The notes: generated by a model not told the origin, from the letters alone. 64,000 nucleotides of DNA from Begonia masoniana (GCA_022432975.1 CM039512.1:31657574-31721573), one strand, 5' to 3'; shown: positions 1 through 12,261, numbered from the stretch's first letter. Program-made: numbers and translations.

Positions 1-1067
1 ATATGCTTAGAAATTCATTTTCATGTCGTACGAAAACAATGATGCGTGAACAAACATTATGCAATAAGTAAAATGGAAACATACAAACAATAAACTAAAT
101 AATTAACAACCTAACGAAAACTAAAACTAACTACCCATTCTATTTACCCAACACAACATACATCTCCAATTCCTCGATCGACATAGTATTATGGTGTAGG
201 CCAATCGGCCAAACAAATCACAGAGACTTACCTCGCGTCCGTTGAAATTCACGCTCCGTCCACGAGCGTTGTTCACCTAAGGCAAAACACAACATTTTTT
301 ATTTAAACCAATTTTAAACTATCGAGTTTAGAAAATTACAAACTCCTAGCTAAAGAAAATCTCTCAAACTCTATTCTAGCTCATTGATGCATTTTATTGA
401 GCAATTTGTGCTCGTGAATTCCCAAACCTCCATTAATGGAGCTCCTAAAATTCTTCAACCACCAACTTCTCAACCACCTCATTTAAACTATCCAACTTTC
501 ACCCATAATCATAAATACAGTCATTTGAGCTATAAATGCAGTAAATCTATCGATTTCAAACTCTATTTCACGTTTTCAACGAAAACCCTAACGAACCCTA
601 ACCATTTTCAACCATAGAAATTGATATTTAACGAACCAAAACCATAGATTCATACCTAGAGTTGGTTTTGAAGAAGAAAACGAGAAGAAACGATCGCCGG
701 AGAACTAGCTTTCAACGACGGAGAAGGGAATCTCACGAAGGGAAGAAAATCGCCAGAAATGGGGGAAGAAGAACTCGCGTGAGGGAGGGGGAGAAATGAG
801 GGAGTTTTGGCTTTTTATAAAAAAAATTGATTTGTGCAGTTACCAAATTGCCCCTCCATTATCTCCCTATTTGTTTCTCGAACAATTTCATTATTCAACT
901 AACGATCCGTTTTCTCCAAATTTTCATACTTCACCATAAATTCTAATTTATTATTATTACGGCTCCATTAAAACTTTCTGTTCGCAAAACGGACTTAGTT
1001 TTACATATTTACAAAATTGCCTTTTATATTGGAATAAAAATCAAATCCCGTAAAGCTGGGTGTTACA
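1..1067 (-). repeat. R1 3' LTR (partial)
   Basis: The terminus ends in gggtgttaca at 1067 and matches 7080-8147 closely. The minus strand carries a TATAAAAAG box at 811-819. The exon-like block conserved in all LTRs here lies at 232-276 on the minus strand, followed by GTAAG and preceded by a TTAG acceptor. The part of the LTR that holds the palindromic zone lies outside the window. Confidence 0.93.
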
Positions 1068-1080
1068 TTCCATCCACTTT
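1068..1080 (-). other. R1 polypurine tract
   Basis: On the minus strand this reads AAAGTGGATGGAA and abuts the 3' LTR, the expected place for the plus-strand primer of reverse transcription. The same tract occurs at R11 (29632-29644). Confidence 0.8.
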
Positions 1081-1082
1081 AT

Positions 1083-4000
1083 TTAAATTTTGTCCTCAAA
1101 ATTTGATTGTACAAATAGTTCAGGATACTTCAGCATCATATCCTATTGCCTTTCCCAAGTAGCCTCCTCAACATCGTGATTCCTCCACAAAACCTTCACC
1201 CGAGGAATCTTCTTATTGCGCAATACTTTGATGGAAGACTCTAGAATTCGTACTGGCCCTTCCATGTAGGTCAGCGTTGGTTGTACTTCGATCTCCTGTG
1301 CTTCAACAACGTGTGATGGATCACGCACACATTTCCTGAGCATGGATACGTGAAACACATCGTGAATACCTTCCATAGATGCCGGGAGCTGTAATCTGTA
1401 CGCCATAGTCCCGATCCTCTTTAGAATAGGAAAGGGCCCAACAAAACGAGGGTTCAACATGCCTCGCCTTCCAAATCTAGACGGAGAAATCTTCAAATAC
1501 ACTTCATCACCTTCCTTAAATTGTAATTCTCTCCATCTGGTATCAGCATAGCTCTTTTGGTGGCTTTGTTCAGTCTCTATACGTTGTCTGATAACAGCGA
1601 TCTCCTCCGCTGTTTGCTGTAAAATGTCTGGGCCAACTATGCTAGCTTTGCCTACCTCATCCCAATATAGCGGAGACCTGAATTTTTGACCATATAATGC
1701 TTCGTACGGAGCCATGCCAATCGTAGCCTGGAAGCTGTTGTTGTATGAAAACTCAATCAACGGTAAATATCGGCTCCACGGGCCCTGAAACTCTAGCTCG
1801 CAAGCTCTAAGCATATCCTCAAGAATCTGATTTGTTCTTTCTGTCTGTGCATCAATCTGAGGATGAAATGCCATGCTGAAACTCAATTGAGTGCCCATCG
1901 CCTTATGTAAATTCTTCCAAAACTTCGAAGTAAATCTGGCATCTCTATCAGAAACAATAGAGATGGGCACTCCGTGTAGTCTAATGATCTCCTGCACATA
2001 CAGCTCAGCTAGCTGATCCATAGAATAGGTCATCTTCACTGGTAGGAAGTGGGCCGTCTTTGTCAAACGGTCCACTATCACCCAAATACCATCGTGCCTC
2101 TTTGTCATTTTCGGGAGTCCAACTATAAAATCTGTGGAGATTTGCTCCCATTTCCACTCCGGAATAGGCAGTGGCTGTAAGGTTCCGGCTGGCCTTTGAT
2201 GCTCAGCCTTAACCTGTTGGCAAATCAGGCAGGTTTCTACATACCTGGCAATCTCCCTCTTCATATTCGGCCACCAGAAGTGTTGCCTCAGATCTCTATA
2301 CATTTTCGTGCTTCCTGGATGCACTGAATATGCTGAAGAGTGTGCCTCGGTTAAGATCTCCCATTTTAGCTCATCGTCGATAGGAACGTACCACCTGTGC
2401 CTAAATTTCAATACTCCATCATCTGTCAGGTTGAAGTCAGACGAACCTTCAGATGTCATGCTCACTCGATGCCTTTCACACTCCAAATCATTCTGTTGAG
2501 CTTCTCGTATCCTGTCCAAAATCGTCGGTCTAAGAGAAATGTTGGTGAGCATGTTGGACAATTCTGCCACAATCTCCACATCAAACTTCTCAATCTCAGA
2601 CCTCAGCATTACCGACATCGATGCAAGTGAAGGTTGACTCGTAGTAGGCATTCGGCTCAAGGCATCAGCGACTTTGTTTGCCTTCCCTGGGTGATATTTA
2701 ATTTCAAAATCATAATCTTTAACAAACTCCAACCACCTCCTTTGCCGCATGTTCAACTCTTTCTGGGTAAACAGATATTTTAAGCTCCTGTGATCTGAGA
2801 ACACCTCACACTGCTGCCCATATAGATAGTGTCTCCAGATTTTTAAAGCAAAGACCATCGCTGCAAGCTCAAGGTCGTGTGTCGGATAGTTTTGCTCATA
2901 TGGCTTCAACTATCTAGAAGCATAAGTAATGACCCTGCCTTCCTGCATCAGTACACACCCCAGTCCGATTCTCGAGGCGTCACAGTAAATACTGAACTTA
3001 TCACCCTCAACTGGCAGTGTCAAAACTGGAGCTGTAGTCAATCTCTGTTTCAGCTCCACAAAGCTCTTTTCACAAGCAGGCGACCATACAAATCTTTCAT
3101 TCTTTCTCGTCAATCTGGATAAAGAGACTGCTATCTTTGAAAATCCCTCAATGAATTTTCTGTAATATCCAGCCAAACTGAGAAATCCTCGTACCTCTCG
3201 CACGTTTCTAGGCTGTGGCCAATCACTGACAACCTCAATTTTAGCTGGATCCACTGAGATTCCTTCCTGAGATATGATATGGCCGAGAAAACTTATTCTA
3301 TCTAGCCAAAATTCGCACTTCGAAAATTTCAGATATAGTTGGTGCTGACATAAAGTCTGAAGAACAATCCGTAAATGCTCCTCGTGCTCCTCCTTTGTCT
3401 TTGAATAGATCAAGATGTCATCAATGAAGACGACGACAAACTTGTCTAAATACTCCTTAAACACACGGTTCATCAAATCCATAAAAGCCGCAGGAGCATT
3501 CATAAGCCCAAAAGACATCACAAGAAATTCGTAATGTCCGTACCTCGTTCGGAAGGCCGTTTTCTAAACATCTTCTCTCCGGACCTTCAACTGATAATAA
3601 CCCGAGCGTAGATGTATCCTCGAAAATACTCGGGCACCCTGCAGTTGATCGAACAAGTCATCAATCCGAAGCAATGGATATTTATTCTTTACCGTCGGCT
3701 TATTCAACTCTCTGTAATCAACGCACATTCTGAGTGTTCCGTCCTTTTTCTTCACGAACAGCACTGGAGCACCCCAAGGGGAAAAGCTAGGTCGAATAAA
3801 CCCCTTGTCTAATAACTCCTCTAACTGAGACTTCAGCTCTTTTAATTCAGCAGGTGCCAGTCTGTAAGGATTCTTTGATACCGGCGCAGAGCCTGGATAC
3901 ACATCAATCACAAACTCGATCTCTCTGTCTGGCGGTAATCCGGGAAGATCGTCCAGAAAGATCTCTGAGAAATCTCTAACTACTGGAAGGTCCTCTAGTT

Positions 4001-4465
4001 CTACCTCGCTGCGTAACCGAGCATCAATCATGGTAGCCAGATAGACAGAGCATTCGCCTTTAAACTGCTCTTGAACCTTCATAGAATAAGAAATAGGTAA
4101 CCCACTTGACCTATTCAGCACCTGATATGAGAACTCGTCCTTATCCGGAGGCCGAAAAAGTACCAACCCGGATCGACAGTCAATGGTGGGGTAGTGACGT
4201 GAAAGCCAATCCATCCCTAGAATTAGATCGTACCGCTCTATGCTCATAACTATTAGGCAAGCATAGAGGGTATTAATCCCTACCGAGACAACGTTGCCTT
4301 GGAAGACACGATCAGACTGCATAAGAGCTCCCGAAGGTAGCATCACTCTATACTCATACTCAGCCAACTTAGATACTAGCCCCAATCTAATCATGCAAGC
4401 AGTTGAAATGAAGGAGTGTGTAGCTCCCGTATCTATCAGAAAAAATACTGGTACGCCCATGACAA
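1083..4465 (-). pseudogene. pol: R1 pol: protease, RT, RNase H, integrase, chromodomain (broken)
   Basis: This encodes the enzymes for reverse transcription and integration. Reading leftwards: a DTGA aspartic-protease motif near 4436; RT from about 3890 with FIDD (the YxDD position) near 3425; RNase H with IYCDAS near 2990; an integrase zinc region with two His and CLIC near 2340-2220; an integrase core with D, D and E separated by 35 residues (about 2130, 1949 and 1841); a GPF motif near 1436; and a chromodomain at about 1260-1143 ending EEATWERQ. Three in-frame TAG codons interrupt it at 3564-3566, 2910-2912 and 1143-1145. Comparison with R11 shows Gln (CAG) at each of these sites. The conserved HPQTDGQTER stretch reads with Ile and Ala replacements. 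The frame would end at TAA 1083-1085. There is also a frameshift relative to gag near 4463-4468. Non-functional as it stands. Confidence 0.92.
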
Positions 4466-5568
4466 AAAATAGTACCTGATATGACAGATGGCTGTGCCTC
4501 GTCGTCGACATCTCCAGGCTCAATAAATGCAAAGATCCTTGGCATAACTCTTCGCTGATCTTTGCCCTGTTGATTTCTGCCTGTCTGATTTCGATCCAAT
4601 AATGGGCAGTTCATGATATAATGGCCGACCTCTCTGCATCTAAAACAGCTGTTGGTGCCCAACCGACATTCGCCAAAATGCTCATTCTGGCACTTAGGAC
4701 AAATGGGCTTCTGAGCGGCCCTTTGAACTTGCTTCCCTTTGCCTTGATCACTTCCCCCTTCATAAGGCCTTTTAACGCCTCTTTGTTGTTGTGGCTGCGG
4801 TTGTTGTCCTCTAGGTTGCCAACCCCGATTCCGTACCTGAGGCTGAATCTCCCAAAAGAAGCCCTTAGCAAGCTCCCTTGGCTTAACACAAGTCGCTCTG
4901 GCAGCCTCGAAGTCCAGAGCTCTAGCTGCGATGTCAGAATAAGGCACATCTATAATACCTGACACAACAATATTCATCCTGATCTCCGGATTCAGCCCCT
5001 CCATAAATTGATGCACTTTGTCTTCACTGTCGCTGACAAGACGCGGTGCAAAACGTGATAATGCCTCAAATTTCCGAATATATTCAGCAACTGAACCTGT
5101 CTGCTTCAGCTGCATAAACTCATTTCTCTTAGCCACCCTCACCGTGTGGCTGAAATACTTATCAAAGAATACAGTCTTGAACCGTTCCCAGGTCATAACT
5201 GATACATCCGTCGTCAACTTGATCGAGTCCCACCAGAAACGGGCATCTAATGCCAAGTGAAAGGCGACAAAAGCAACCTTCTTCCCATTCTCCACTTTCG
5301 CATACTCTAGCATATCCTCCATAGTGCGGATCCACTCTTCTGCAACAGTCGGATCCGATGAGCGGCCGCCAAATACTGGAGGCCGTAGGCTTTGGAGTTT
5401 CTGCATACCTTGATTATTAGGCACTACCAAATCTAGGGCCCTCTGGTTCTCCCGGTTAACTAGGTTCTCGATTTGTTGTGCTTGCCTATCCATATGCTGA
5501 GCCTGATGGTCCAACAAATCAGTCAGCCTATCTAAGGCATCGTCTCGGGCGTCTCTACCTCGAACCAT
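4463..5568 (-). pseudogene. gag: R1 gag: capsid and zinc-knuckle nucleocapsid, frameshifted before protease
   Basis: Structural protein of the virus-like particle. The ATG at 5566-5568 opens MVRGRDARDD, followed by a Gln-rich, probably coiled N-terminal segment (residues 20-45), a retrotransposon Gag domain (about 75-200, with the FWWDS and RFAPRL landmarks), a basic Gln-rich linker, then two zinc knuckles at residues 290-301 (C-x2-C-x3-H-x3-C) and 308-321 (C-x2-C-x4-H-x4-C). The frame is open to about residue 366. A run of six A at 4463-4468, one base longer than in R11, then shifts the frame, and the missense tail ends at 4387. In R11 the same junction runs straight into protease, so the ancestral gene was probably a single gag-pol frame. 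Confidence 0.9.
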
Positions 5569-5717
5569 TTTCTATAACACCTATAAAAGTTAAACAGATA
5601 ATCCTAAGAAACAAAAACAAAGAAATAAAATAAAACGTACTTATAGTTGATGAAGGATGTCCGCGTAGTGGCTGCGCAGTCGTGCAGTCTACAGAACCAG
5701 TTTTTAAAATCCTGGGA

Positions 5718-5729
5718 GCTCTAATACCA
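5718..5729 (-). other. R1 primer binding site (initiator tRNA-Met)
   Basis: On the minus strand this reads TGGTATTAGAGC, one mismatch from the usual TGGTATCAGAGC complement of initiator tRNA-Met. It lies four bases inside the 5' LTR. Confidence 0.88.
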
Positions 5730-5733
5730 TAAC

Positions 5734-8147
5734 TGTAACGACCCTTACCCATATCTTAATTTTACCGTATAATATTTTCACTTTATACTTAAAATCTTTA
5801 AACCTAATGTTCAAGCGGAATTAAAACTTTTAAAATTTGAAATCATTGAAGTCTATGCTTTTAAACTATTTAAAGAAAACTGAAAACAATTCAAGTAAAC
5901 TTAAATCAAAGAATTAAATAATTAAAAAAAAACATTAAAAATCCATTGGCTGAAGGGAGGAGAGCATATGGGACATTTGTCCCCAAAATGTGAGGGGCGA
6001 TCGATCGCCCAAATCAGGCGATCGATTGCCACTTATCAAAAGGGAGGGGCGATCAAATCGCCCCTCTTCATGGCCATCGATCGCCTTACGATCGATGGTC
6101 AGGCAATCGATTGCCCAATTTTGGGGGATTGATCGCCACACTCTATGGATTTTCCAGAGAGTGGCGACCACATATGGCGATCGATCTCCTTCTCAAGCGA
6201 TCGATCGCCATGTCCTCTGGAATCCGAATTCCAGAGGACATGCTCCTTCTTTTTTTTTTTCTTTGCTTTTCCCTTTTGCACAACGTTCCTGCAAACACCA
6301 AACACACACAGTTCCTCCCCAATTAACACTAACACCTCATACGTTTTCACAACACAATTGACACAAAAACACCCCGTACTCATACCCCCTCCACGATCCC
6401 ACTCAAAACCGACTCGAGACTTATTTTAAAACGTGGTAAAATTTTACGAAAACAAACCGCATGGAGATGTTTAAAACAACGGACATATTCCCATAATGTA
6501 ATTATCAAGCGGTTACAAAACAAGTTTTAAAAACGTTTAAAAGAAAACTTCAAAACACAAACCTATCAACTAGTCTAGATCCAAGCATCCTAAAATGTCA
6601 ACTATACATTTCTCCTATTTCTTTTATCTATCAAATCCCAAAACATTTACCTACGTCCCCACGGGTCAAAATCATGCACCGACTGCCAGCGCACTCCCAC
6701 GGGCCATCCTCCTTCAACGTGTTCATACTTCAGGCGGAGGGACGTCTTCCTCACCACTCTCAAAATCACCTACACCATAGAATTAAACATGTGAGCTAGA
6801 GGCTCAGTGAATCTAAGTGAATGCATGTGAATGCTAATGCTATGCATGTACAGTTCATAAATCATGCGTCCTACCTTTTCGCTATTCATTTCATTTCATT
6901 TACGTCACCGGGGCTTCTCTCTCGCTAGATAAGAGTGGCAGATCCGGCGATTGGATATCCCCTCGTATCTTACCGGGGGGAAGACATGCTTCATCCGACA
7001 GCCATGTCTGAACCACCACCACCGACGTGACCATCATTACATTCATTTACCTTTTCGTTATCGTTTTCCTTTTTATGAAAATATGCTTAGAAACTCATTT
7101 TCATGCCGTTCGAAAACAATGATGCGTGAACAAACATTATGCAATGAGTAAAATGGAAACATACAAACAATAAACTAAATAATTAACAACCTAACCAAAA
7201 CTAAAACTAACTACCCGTTCTATTTACCTAACACAACATACATCTCCAATTCCTCGATCGACATAGTCTTATGGTGTAGGCCAATCAGCCAAACAAATCA
7301 CAAAGACTTACCTCGCGTCCGTTGAAATTCACGCTCCGTCCACGAGCGTTGTTTACCTAAGGCAAAACACAACATTTGTCATTTAAACCAATTCTAAACT
7401 ATCGAGTTTAGAAAATTACAAACTCCTAGCTAAAGAAAATCTCTCAAACTCTATTCTAGCTCATTGAGGCATTTTATCGAGCAATTCGTGCTCGTGAATT
7501 CCCAAACCTCCATTAATGGAGCTCCTAAAATTCTCCAACCACCAACTTCTCAACCACCTCATTTAAACTATCCAACTTTCACCCATAATAATAAATACAG
7601 CCATTTGAGCTATAAATACGGTAAATCTATCGATTTCAAACTCTATTTCACGTTTTCAACAAAAACCCTAACAAACCCTAACCGTTTTCAACCCTATAAA
7701 TTGATATTTAACGAACCAAAACCATAGATTCATACCTAGAGTTGGTTTTGAAGAAGAAAACGAGAAGAAACGATCGCCAGAGAGCAAGCTTTCAACGACG
7801 GAGAAGGGAATCGCACGAAGGGAAGAAAATCGCCAGAAATGGGGGAAGAAGAACTCGCATGAGGGAGAGGGAGAAATGAGGGAGTTTTGGCTTTTTATAA
7901 AAAAAATTGATTTGTGCAGTTACCAAATTGCCCCTCCATTATCTCCCTATTTGTTTCTCTAACAATTTCGTTATTCAACTAACGATCCGTTTTCTTCAAA
8001 TTTTCATACTTCACCATAAATTCCAATTTATTATTATTACGGCTCCATTAAAACTTTTTGTTCGCAAAACGGACTTAGTTTGACATATTTACAAAATTGC
8101 CGTTTATATTGGAATAAAAATCAAATCCCGTAAAGCTGGGTGTTACA
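5734..8147 (-). repeat. R1 5' LTR (2,414 bp)
   Basis: Termini are tgtaacgacc and gggtgttaca. The TATA box on the minus strand is at 7891-7899. Exon-like block 7312-7356. Near the element-side end, 5998-6235 holds clustered GATCGATCG palindromes and a CTCTGGAAT/ATTCCAGAG inverted pair. Short open frames here arise from these repeats and are not genes. Confidence 0.95.
5998..6235. repeat. palindrome cluster in R1 LTR
   Basis: Repeated gcgatcgatcgcc-like palindromes are interspersed with ccagaga and tctgga inverted pairs. The equivalent LTR zone holds different repeats in other elements (see the hypervariable-zone findings). Confidence 0.85.
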
Positions 8148-9435
8148 GGTTTGGCTAAAAGATTTAAGACATCGTGAGTATGAACTCCTAGACAGTCATA
8201 GGGTTCTACAATCGGTGTGGGGGAGGAAAATCGTGCTTGGCCATCCTAGACAGTTATGAGATGTGCGCTAACCGGTTTTGCTTGGTTGGATCAAGGCGTG
8301 CCCATCTTAGATAGTTATGAGATGTGTGTCTGCTTGATCCACACAGCTTATGAAAAGATTAATGCAACGAACATGTAACGAGCACAATTGAGAGTTAGAA
8401 ACTACATGTGATAAGATTGGGTTGGATTGGGGTTGCATTGTGTGTTATGTGCATTCGTTATTTCCTACTTACTAAGCATTAGGCTTACGTTTTGAGTTCT
8501 GTGGTTTAGGTGATGATATTTTCATAGGTGAGCTAGATGAGGGAGCCCAGGACTAGGCAGCAGTTTGTGGCGCATGGAGCATGCCGGTGCAGGTAGTTGT
8601 CGAGGCGTCTCGGCCATGTTCTTCGAAAAGTTTTGTGGGGATTTTCGTATTTTTCAATGTAGATAGTTTTCTAACTATTTTGGACAGTTGTGGGCCGTAG
8701 TCGTTTTGCTGAATGGTTTGTATATAAATGATTGTGGTTTTAAAACTATTGTTTTCAGGTTTTTGGTTTATAAAATTCCAGTCGTTATTCTGCTTGTTTT
8801 CCCTTGTATACGTTGGGTTCATTGGTCTTCACGTTTTTGCTAACATTTTGAAGTCGGTTTTCTAAGATTTTTACGGGGCACGAAGTCGGGGATGTCGGGA
8901 TTATTGGGATGAATTTTTGGGTGAATTGGAATGGTTTGGCTTGAAGAAAAATTGAGGAGAAGTGAAAATGGGCACTGATGGCCGAGACAGGGGTTCGCTG
9001 GGCCAGGGATGCGTGCGCTGGGCGCACGCAGCAGGCGCGCGTAGCGCCCAGCGCCGATCGATTGGCACCTTGGCACTGCTGCTGCTTGGCAACCCGAGAG
9101 GTTGCCGATCGATCGACGGTCGGCGCCGATAGATCGGCACCTCGCGCGCGGAGGGTAGCGCGCAAGGGTCGTTGCTGCGCGCAGTGCGCGCGCGCCGACC
9201 AAACCAGACCAGCCTGATTTTTTTTAAATATTTGGTTTTCCAAATTGTTTTAGCCCGACATTTTTTGACATACTTTAAACATATTTTAGGCACGTTTTCC
9301 AACCAGTTTTGAGGGTTCGAAAAACCCAAAAATAGAGTCAATAATTTATAAAAAATTATTTTAAACGTCATTTTAAACGTGGTATGGGTAAGCAAAGTAG
9401 CGTACCGAGTCGGAGTTGGTTCGGGGGGCGTTACA
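8148..9435 (+). mobile_element. R2: 3' portion of a plus-strand LTR, cut by R1
   Basis: Ends in gggggcgttaca at 9435. It carries the conserved actaagcattaggctta block and TTTAG acceptor around 8470-8510, and a GC-rich palindrome zone at 9057-9144. Its 5' part lies left of R1, outside the window. It belongs to the same subfamily as R3, R4 and R13, because its last 100 bases are the reverse complement of their first 100. It appears to be inserted in the R3 leader, because R3-type leader sequence resumes with aatctaa at 9436. The duplication cannot be checked here. Confidence 0.85.
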
Positions 9436-9564
9436 AATCTAATCTTAGAAATAAACTAACTAAAAGTAAAAGGAATACTTACAGTCGGTGAAGCACGTTG
9501 CATGACAGCCGGCATTGTCGGGTAATCCTTTGAACGACTCGACCATTTTGCTCTGATACCAACT
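9436..9564 (-). other. R3 leader remnant with primer binding site 9550-9561
   Basis: Short internal leader of R3 next to its 5' LTR. On the minus strand TGGTATCAGAGC (9550-9561) is a perfect initiator tRNA-Met primer site. About 80 bases further in, the minus strand reads gactgtaagtat, a good splice donor shared with R4, R11 and R12. The sequence resembles the R4 leader at 12105-12264. Confidence 0.85.
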
Positions 9565-10699
9565 TGTTACGCCCTCGAACCCACCCCAGCTCGGTGTGCT
9601 ACTTTGCTCACCAATACCACTTTTAAAACGAAGTTTAAAAATAATTTTTGATACAACTTTGACTCGATTTTCTGGGTTTTTCGAACCCTCGAAAACAGTT
9701 GGAAAATGTGCGTAAAATACATGCAAAACGTGTCGAAAAAGGTTGGGTTAATACATATTTGAAAGGGGAAAAATTTTTTAAAAAATTAAATTTGGCACAC
9801 AATGGGTGCCACGCGCGCGCTAGGTGCTCGCGTCGCCCAGGCAGCAGCGCGCTGCAGCTGCACGCACCACGCGCGTAGCAGCGCACCTGCCTGCGATCGA
9901 TCGGCGCACAGGGCTGATCGATCGGCTAGCTCTCGGTTTGGCCAATCGATCGGCACTGTGCGCCGATCGAACAGCGTTGGGCGCCGCGTGCTGGGCGCGC
10001 CACGATCGACTCTCCTTCCCCTATTGCGCGCCACCCTCGGCCACAGCCCACCTTCTTCACTCTTTTGCAATTTTCTTCACATTTTCTCAAACCCAAACAC
10101 CTAAAACTTACCCAATATTTTTCCTGACATTCCCGACTCTTTGACACGTAAAAATCCCAGAAAACACGACTCACAAATTTTAGTGAAAATGTGAAAATGG
10201 GTTAAAACAAACACCGATTCTTTAATGAAAAATCGAGCATCATAACGACTAAAGTTTCAACAAACAAAAATCCTTAAAATAAAGGCTTCTATACAAAATT
10301 CCAAAACAATATACACAAAAGTTGTCAAACACCATCTTTTACATGACAAAGTTCACAAAATTAACAAAATACCACAAACATCTAAAAGAGTTAGAAAACT
10401 ATATACAATCTAAAATACCGATCCCCACAAATCTCCTTAGAAGACAATAGTCGAGACACCCCGACAAGTACCTGCACAGGCATACCTCGTGCGTCGCCGA
10501 CTGTTCCCTAGTCCTTGGCTCCCTCATCTAGCTCACCTGTAAATATGTCGTCACCTACACCACAGAACACAACATGTAAGCCTAATGCTTAGCAAGTAGG
10601 GAATAATGAATATAAACATGCACAATGCACACACAACCCTAACATATACGGTTTCTACTCGCTCTGTTATTTTCGTTTCATTTTCGTTGCATTTCAAAT

Positions 10700-10890
10700 G
10701 CTTACTCATGCACGTTAACGACGAGACGTTCAACCCTCTAATGCTTACTCTTGCACGTTAACGACGACACGTTTAACTCTCTAGTGCATGATCTTGCATG
10801 TTAACGATGAGGCATTCAACCCTCTAGTGCTTACTCTTGCACCTTAACGACGAGGCATTAAACCCTCTAGTGCGTACTCTTGCACATTTC
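10700..10890. repeat. about 43-bp tandem repeat in R3 LTR
   Basis: Four imperfect units alternate cgttaacgacga with ccctctagtgcttactcttg. They lie between the exon-like block and the 3'-splice-like block, the same zone that holds unrelated tandem repeats in the other LTRs. Confidence 0.85.
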
Positions 10891-11159
10891 ATGCTCACCA
10901 TTAAAACCATGTACAAAACTCATTTTTTGTAGCTTAAAATATGATGCATGACACTCACACCATACTCAAACATAAAACAATTAACAACCAAACAATAAAC
11001 CCTACCGTTCCATGGTGTAGGCCCGAAGGCAAACACACACACTCCACTACTTACCTGATTTCTCGGCACGTGTTCAGTTACGTAAACTTGGCTACCTGCT
11101 CGTTCGTCAACCTATCAAATAGGGAAAACTCACTTAGCAACACTCTACAAAATTCTAAG

Positions 11160-11828
11160 TGTAACGCCCCCAAACCGCCCTGGCTCGGTGCGCTACTTTT
11201 CTAACCAACCCTACTTTTCAAACGACGTTTAAAATAATTTTTGTAAATTTTTTGACTCGGTTTTTGGTTTTTTTAAACCATCAATTTTTGTTGGAAAATG
11301 TGTCTAAAATACGTTTAAAATACGTTGAAAAAAGTCGGGTTAAAATAATTTGGAATTAGGATTTTTTTTTAAATTAAAAAAAAAATAGGTTGGGGCGCTG
11401 CTAGGCGCCGCGCGCATGCCATGGGCGATCGATCGGCGCCCAGCGGCGATCGATCGCCACCCGCTCTGTTTTTTTACCCAAAACGTGTCCCGTGGGCGAT
11501 CGATCGGCGCCCAGTGGTGATCGATCGCCACACGTGCTGTATTTCACCCCAAAAACGCCCAAAATTGACTTTTTCCCGACTTTTTTGACTTTTCTTCATT
11601 TTTCTCCAAGCAAAACACTTCCAAACATTCCAAAATTTTAACCATACATTCCCGACACCCAAATCTTCAAGTCCCATAAAACTTTTAGAAAACTGACTTA
11701 AAACGGTTAACAAAAAAAATAGAGAATGGGAACCCGATAGTATAGACAACTTTTAACAAAAACTGACAATATAACGGCTAAAAGTTTCTAAACCTAAAAA
11801 CCTGAAAAACATGCATTTAAAACTTACT
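11160..11828 (-). repeat. R4 truncated LTR
   Basis: Starts tgtaacgccc and follows the right LTR of R4 (14797 onward) through the palindrome zone (11424-11533) as far as aaaacatgcatttaaaac, then switches to gag sequence. The tttaaac words near the switch suggest a short-homology deletion. Confidence 0.9.
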
Positions 11829-12104
11829 TTACCCTTTAAACATGTTTTCAATGGTCTGAATCCACCTGTCTGCAGCTGTAAGATCTATCAATCGGCCTTC
11901 AAATGCTGGAGGATTCAGCCTCCAAAATCTGTCCCCACTAGCACCAGCTCCAGCAAGTCCCAGTCCTCCATGACCAATCAACGATCCAAACAGTTCAGCT
12001 TGTTGGGTAACTAAGTCTGCAAGTTGCTTCACAGATTCCTCGAGTGGGTTTCTGGGATGTTCAGGTTCGTTCCTAGGCCTCCCGGGTCGTCTGGGGTTCT
12101 GCAT
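11829..12104 (-). pseudogene. gag: R4 gag N-terminal fragment
   Basis: Ninety-one residues from ATG 12102-12104, starting MQNPRRPGRPRNEP. It holds a Gln-rich helical segment (LADLVTQQAELFGSL) and the start of the Gag domain (LNPPAFEG, ADRWIQTIENMF). The order matches the first 85 or so residues of R1 Gag, but with a Gly-rich linker. The frame ends where the LTR remnant begins, so capsid and nucleocapsid are missing. On the minus strand a TTTGTCTACAG acceptor-like sequence (AG at 12117-12118) lies just upstream of the ATG, and a matching CTGTAAGTA donor (12177-12181) lies 65 bases further upstream. Confidence 0.85.
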
Positions 12105-12249
12105 CTTATTTTACTCCTGTAGACAAAATTTAAAACAATCTAACTTAGATATAAAACTAACTAGAGGAAAGAAATACTTACAGTCAGTGAAGCACGTTGC
12201 ACGGCAACCGGCATTGTCGGGTAATCCTATGAACGACTCGACCTCTAAA

Positions 12250-12261
12250 GCTCTGATACCA
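12250..12261 (-). other. R4 primer binding site
   Basis: Minus strand TGGTATCAGAGC, a perfect match to the initiator tRNA-Met primer site, three bases inside the LTR that starts at 12265. Confidence 0.93.

Larger units (their letters stand above)
1..8147 (-). mobile_element. R1: Tekay-type Ty3/gypsy element, gag-pol, left LTR cut by window edge
   Basis: The element reads on the minus strand. Its 5' LTR is the right one (5734-8147) and its 3' LTR is the left one (1-1067, with the remainder outside the window). The order from right to left is LTR, primer site 5718-5729, gag, pol, polypurine tract 1068-1080, LTR. The chromodomain at the end of pol places it with chromoviruses, and the Gag N-terminus and long LTR fit Tekay/Del. 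It interrupts the plus-strand LTR R2, whose sequence resumes at 8148. The two LTRs align almost base for base over the shared part, so the insertion looks fairly young, but all coding regions are broken. Confidence 0.93.

Noticed and set aside
5718..5729. tRNA gene near primer sites
   Set aside because: Only the 12-base primer complement is present; no cloverleaf sequence surrounds any of these sites.
8840..9395. Long GC-rich open frames on the minus strand
   Set aside because: They run through the palindrome zone of an LTR in several frames at once, with Arg/Ala-rich low-complexity products and no domain.
9786..10174. Open frames on both strands in R3 LTR
   Set aside because: Same cause: GC-rich palindromes avoid stops in several frames. 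Not conserved between LTR copies.
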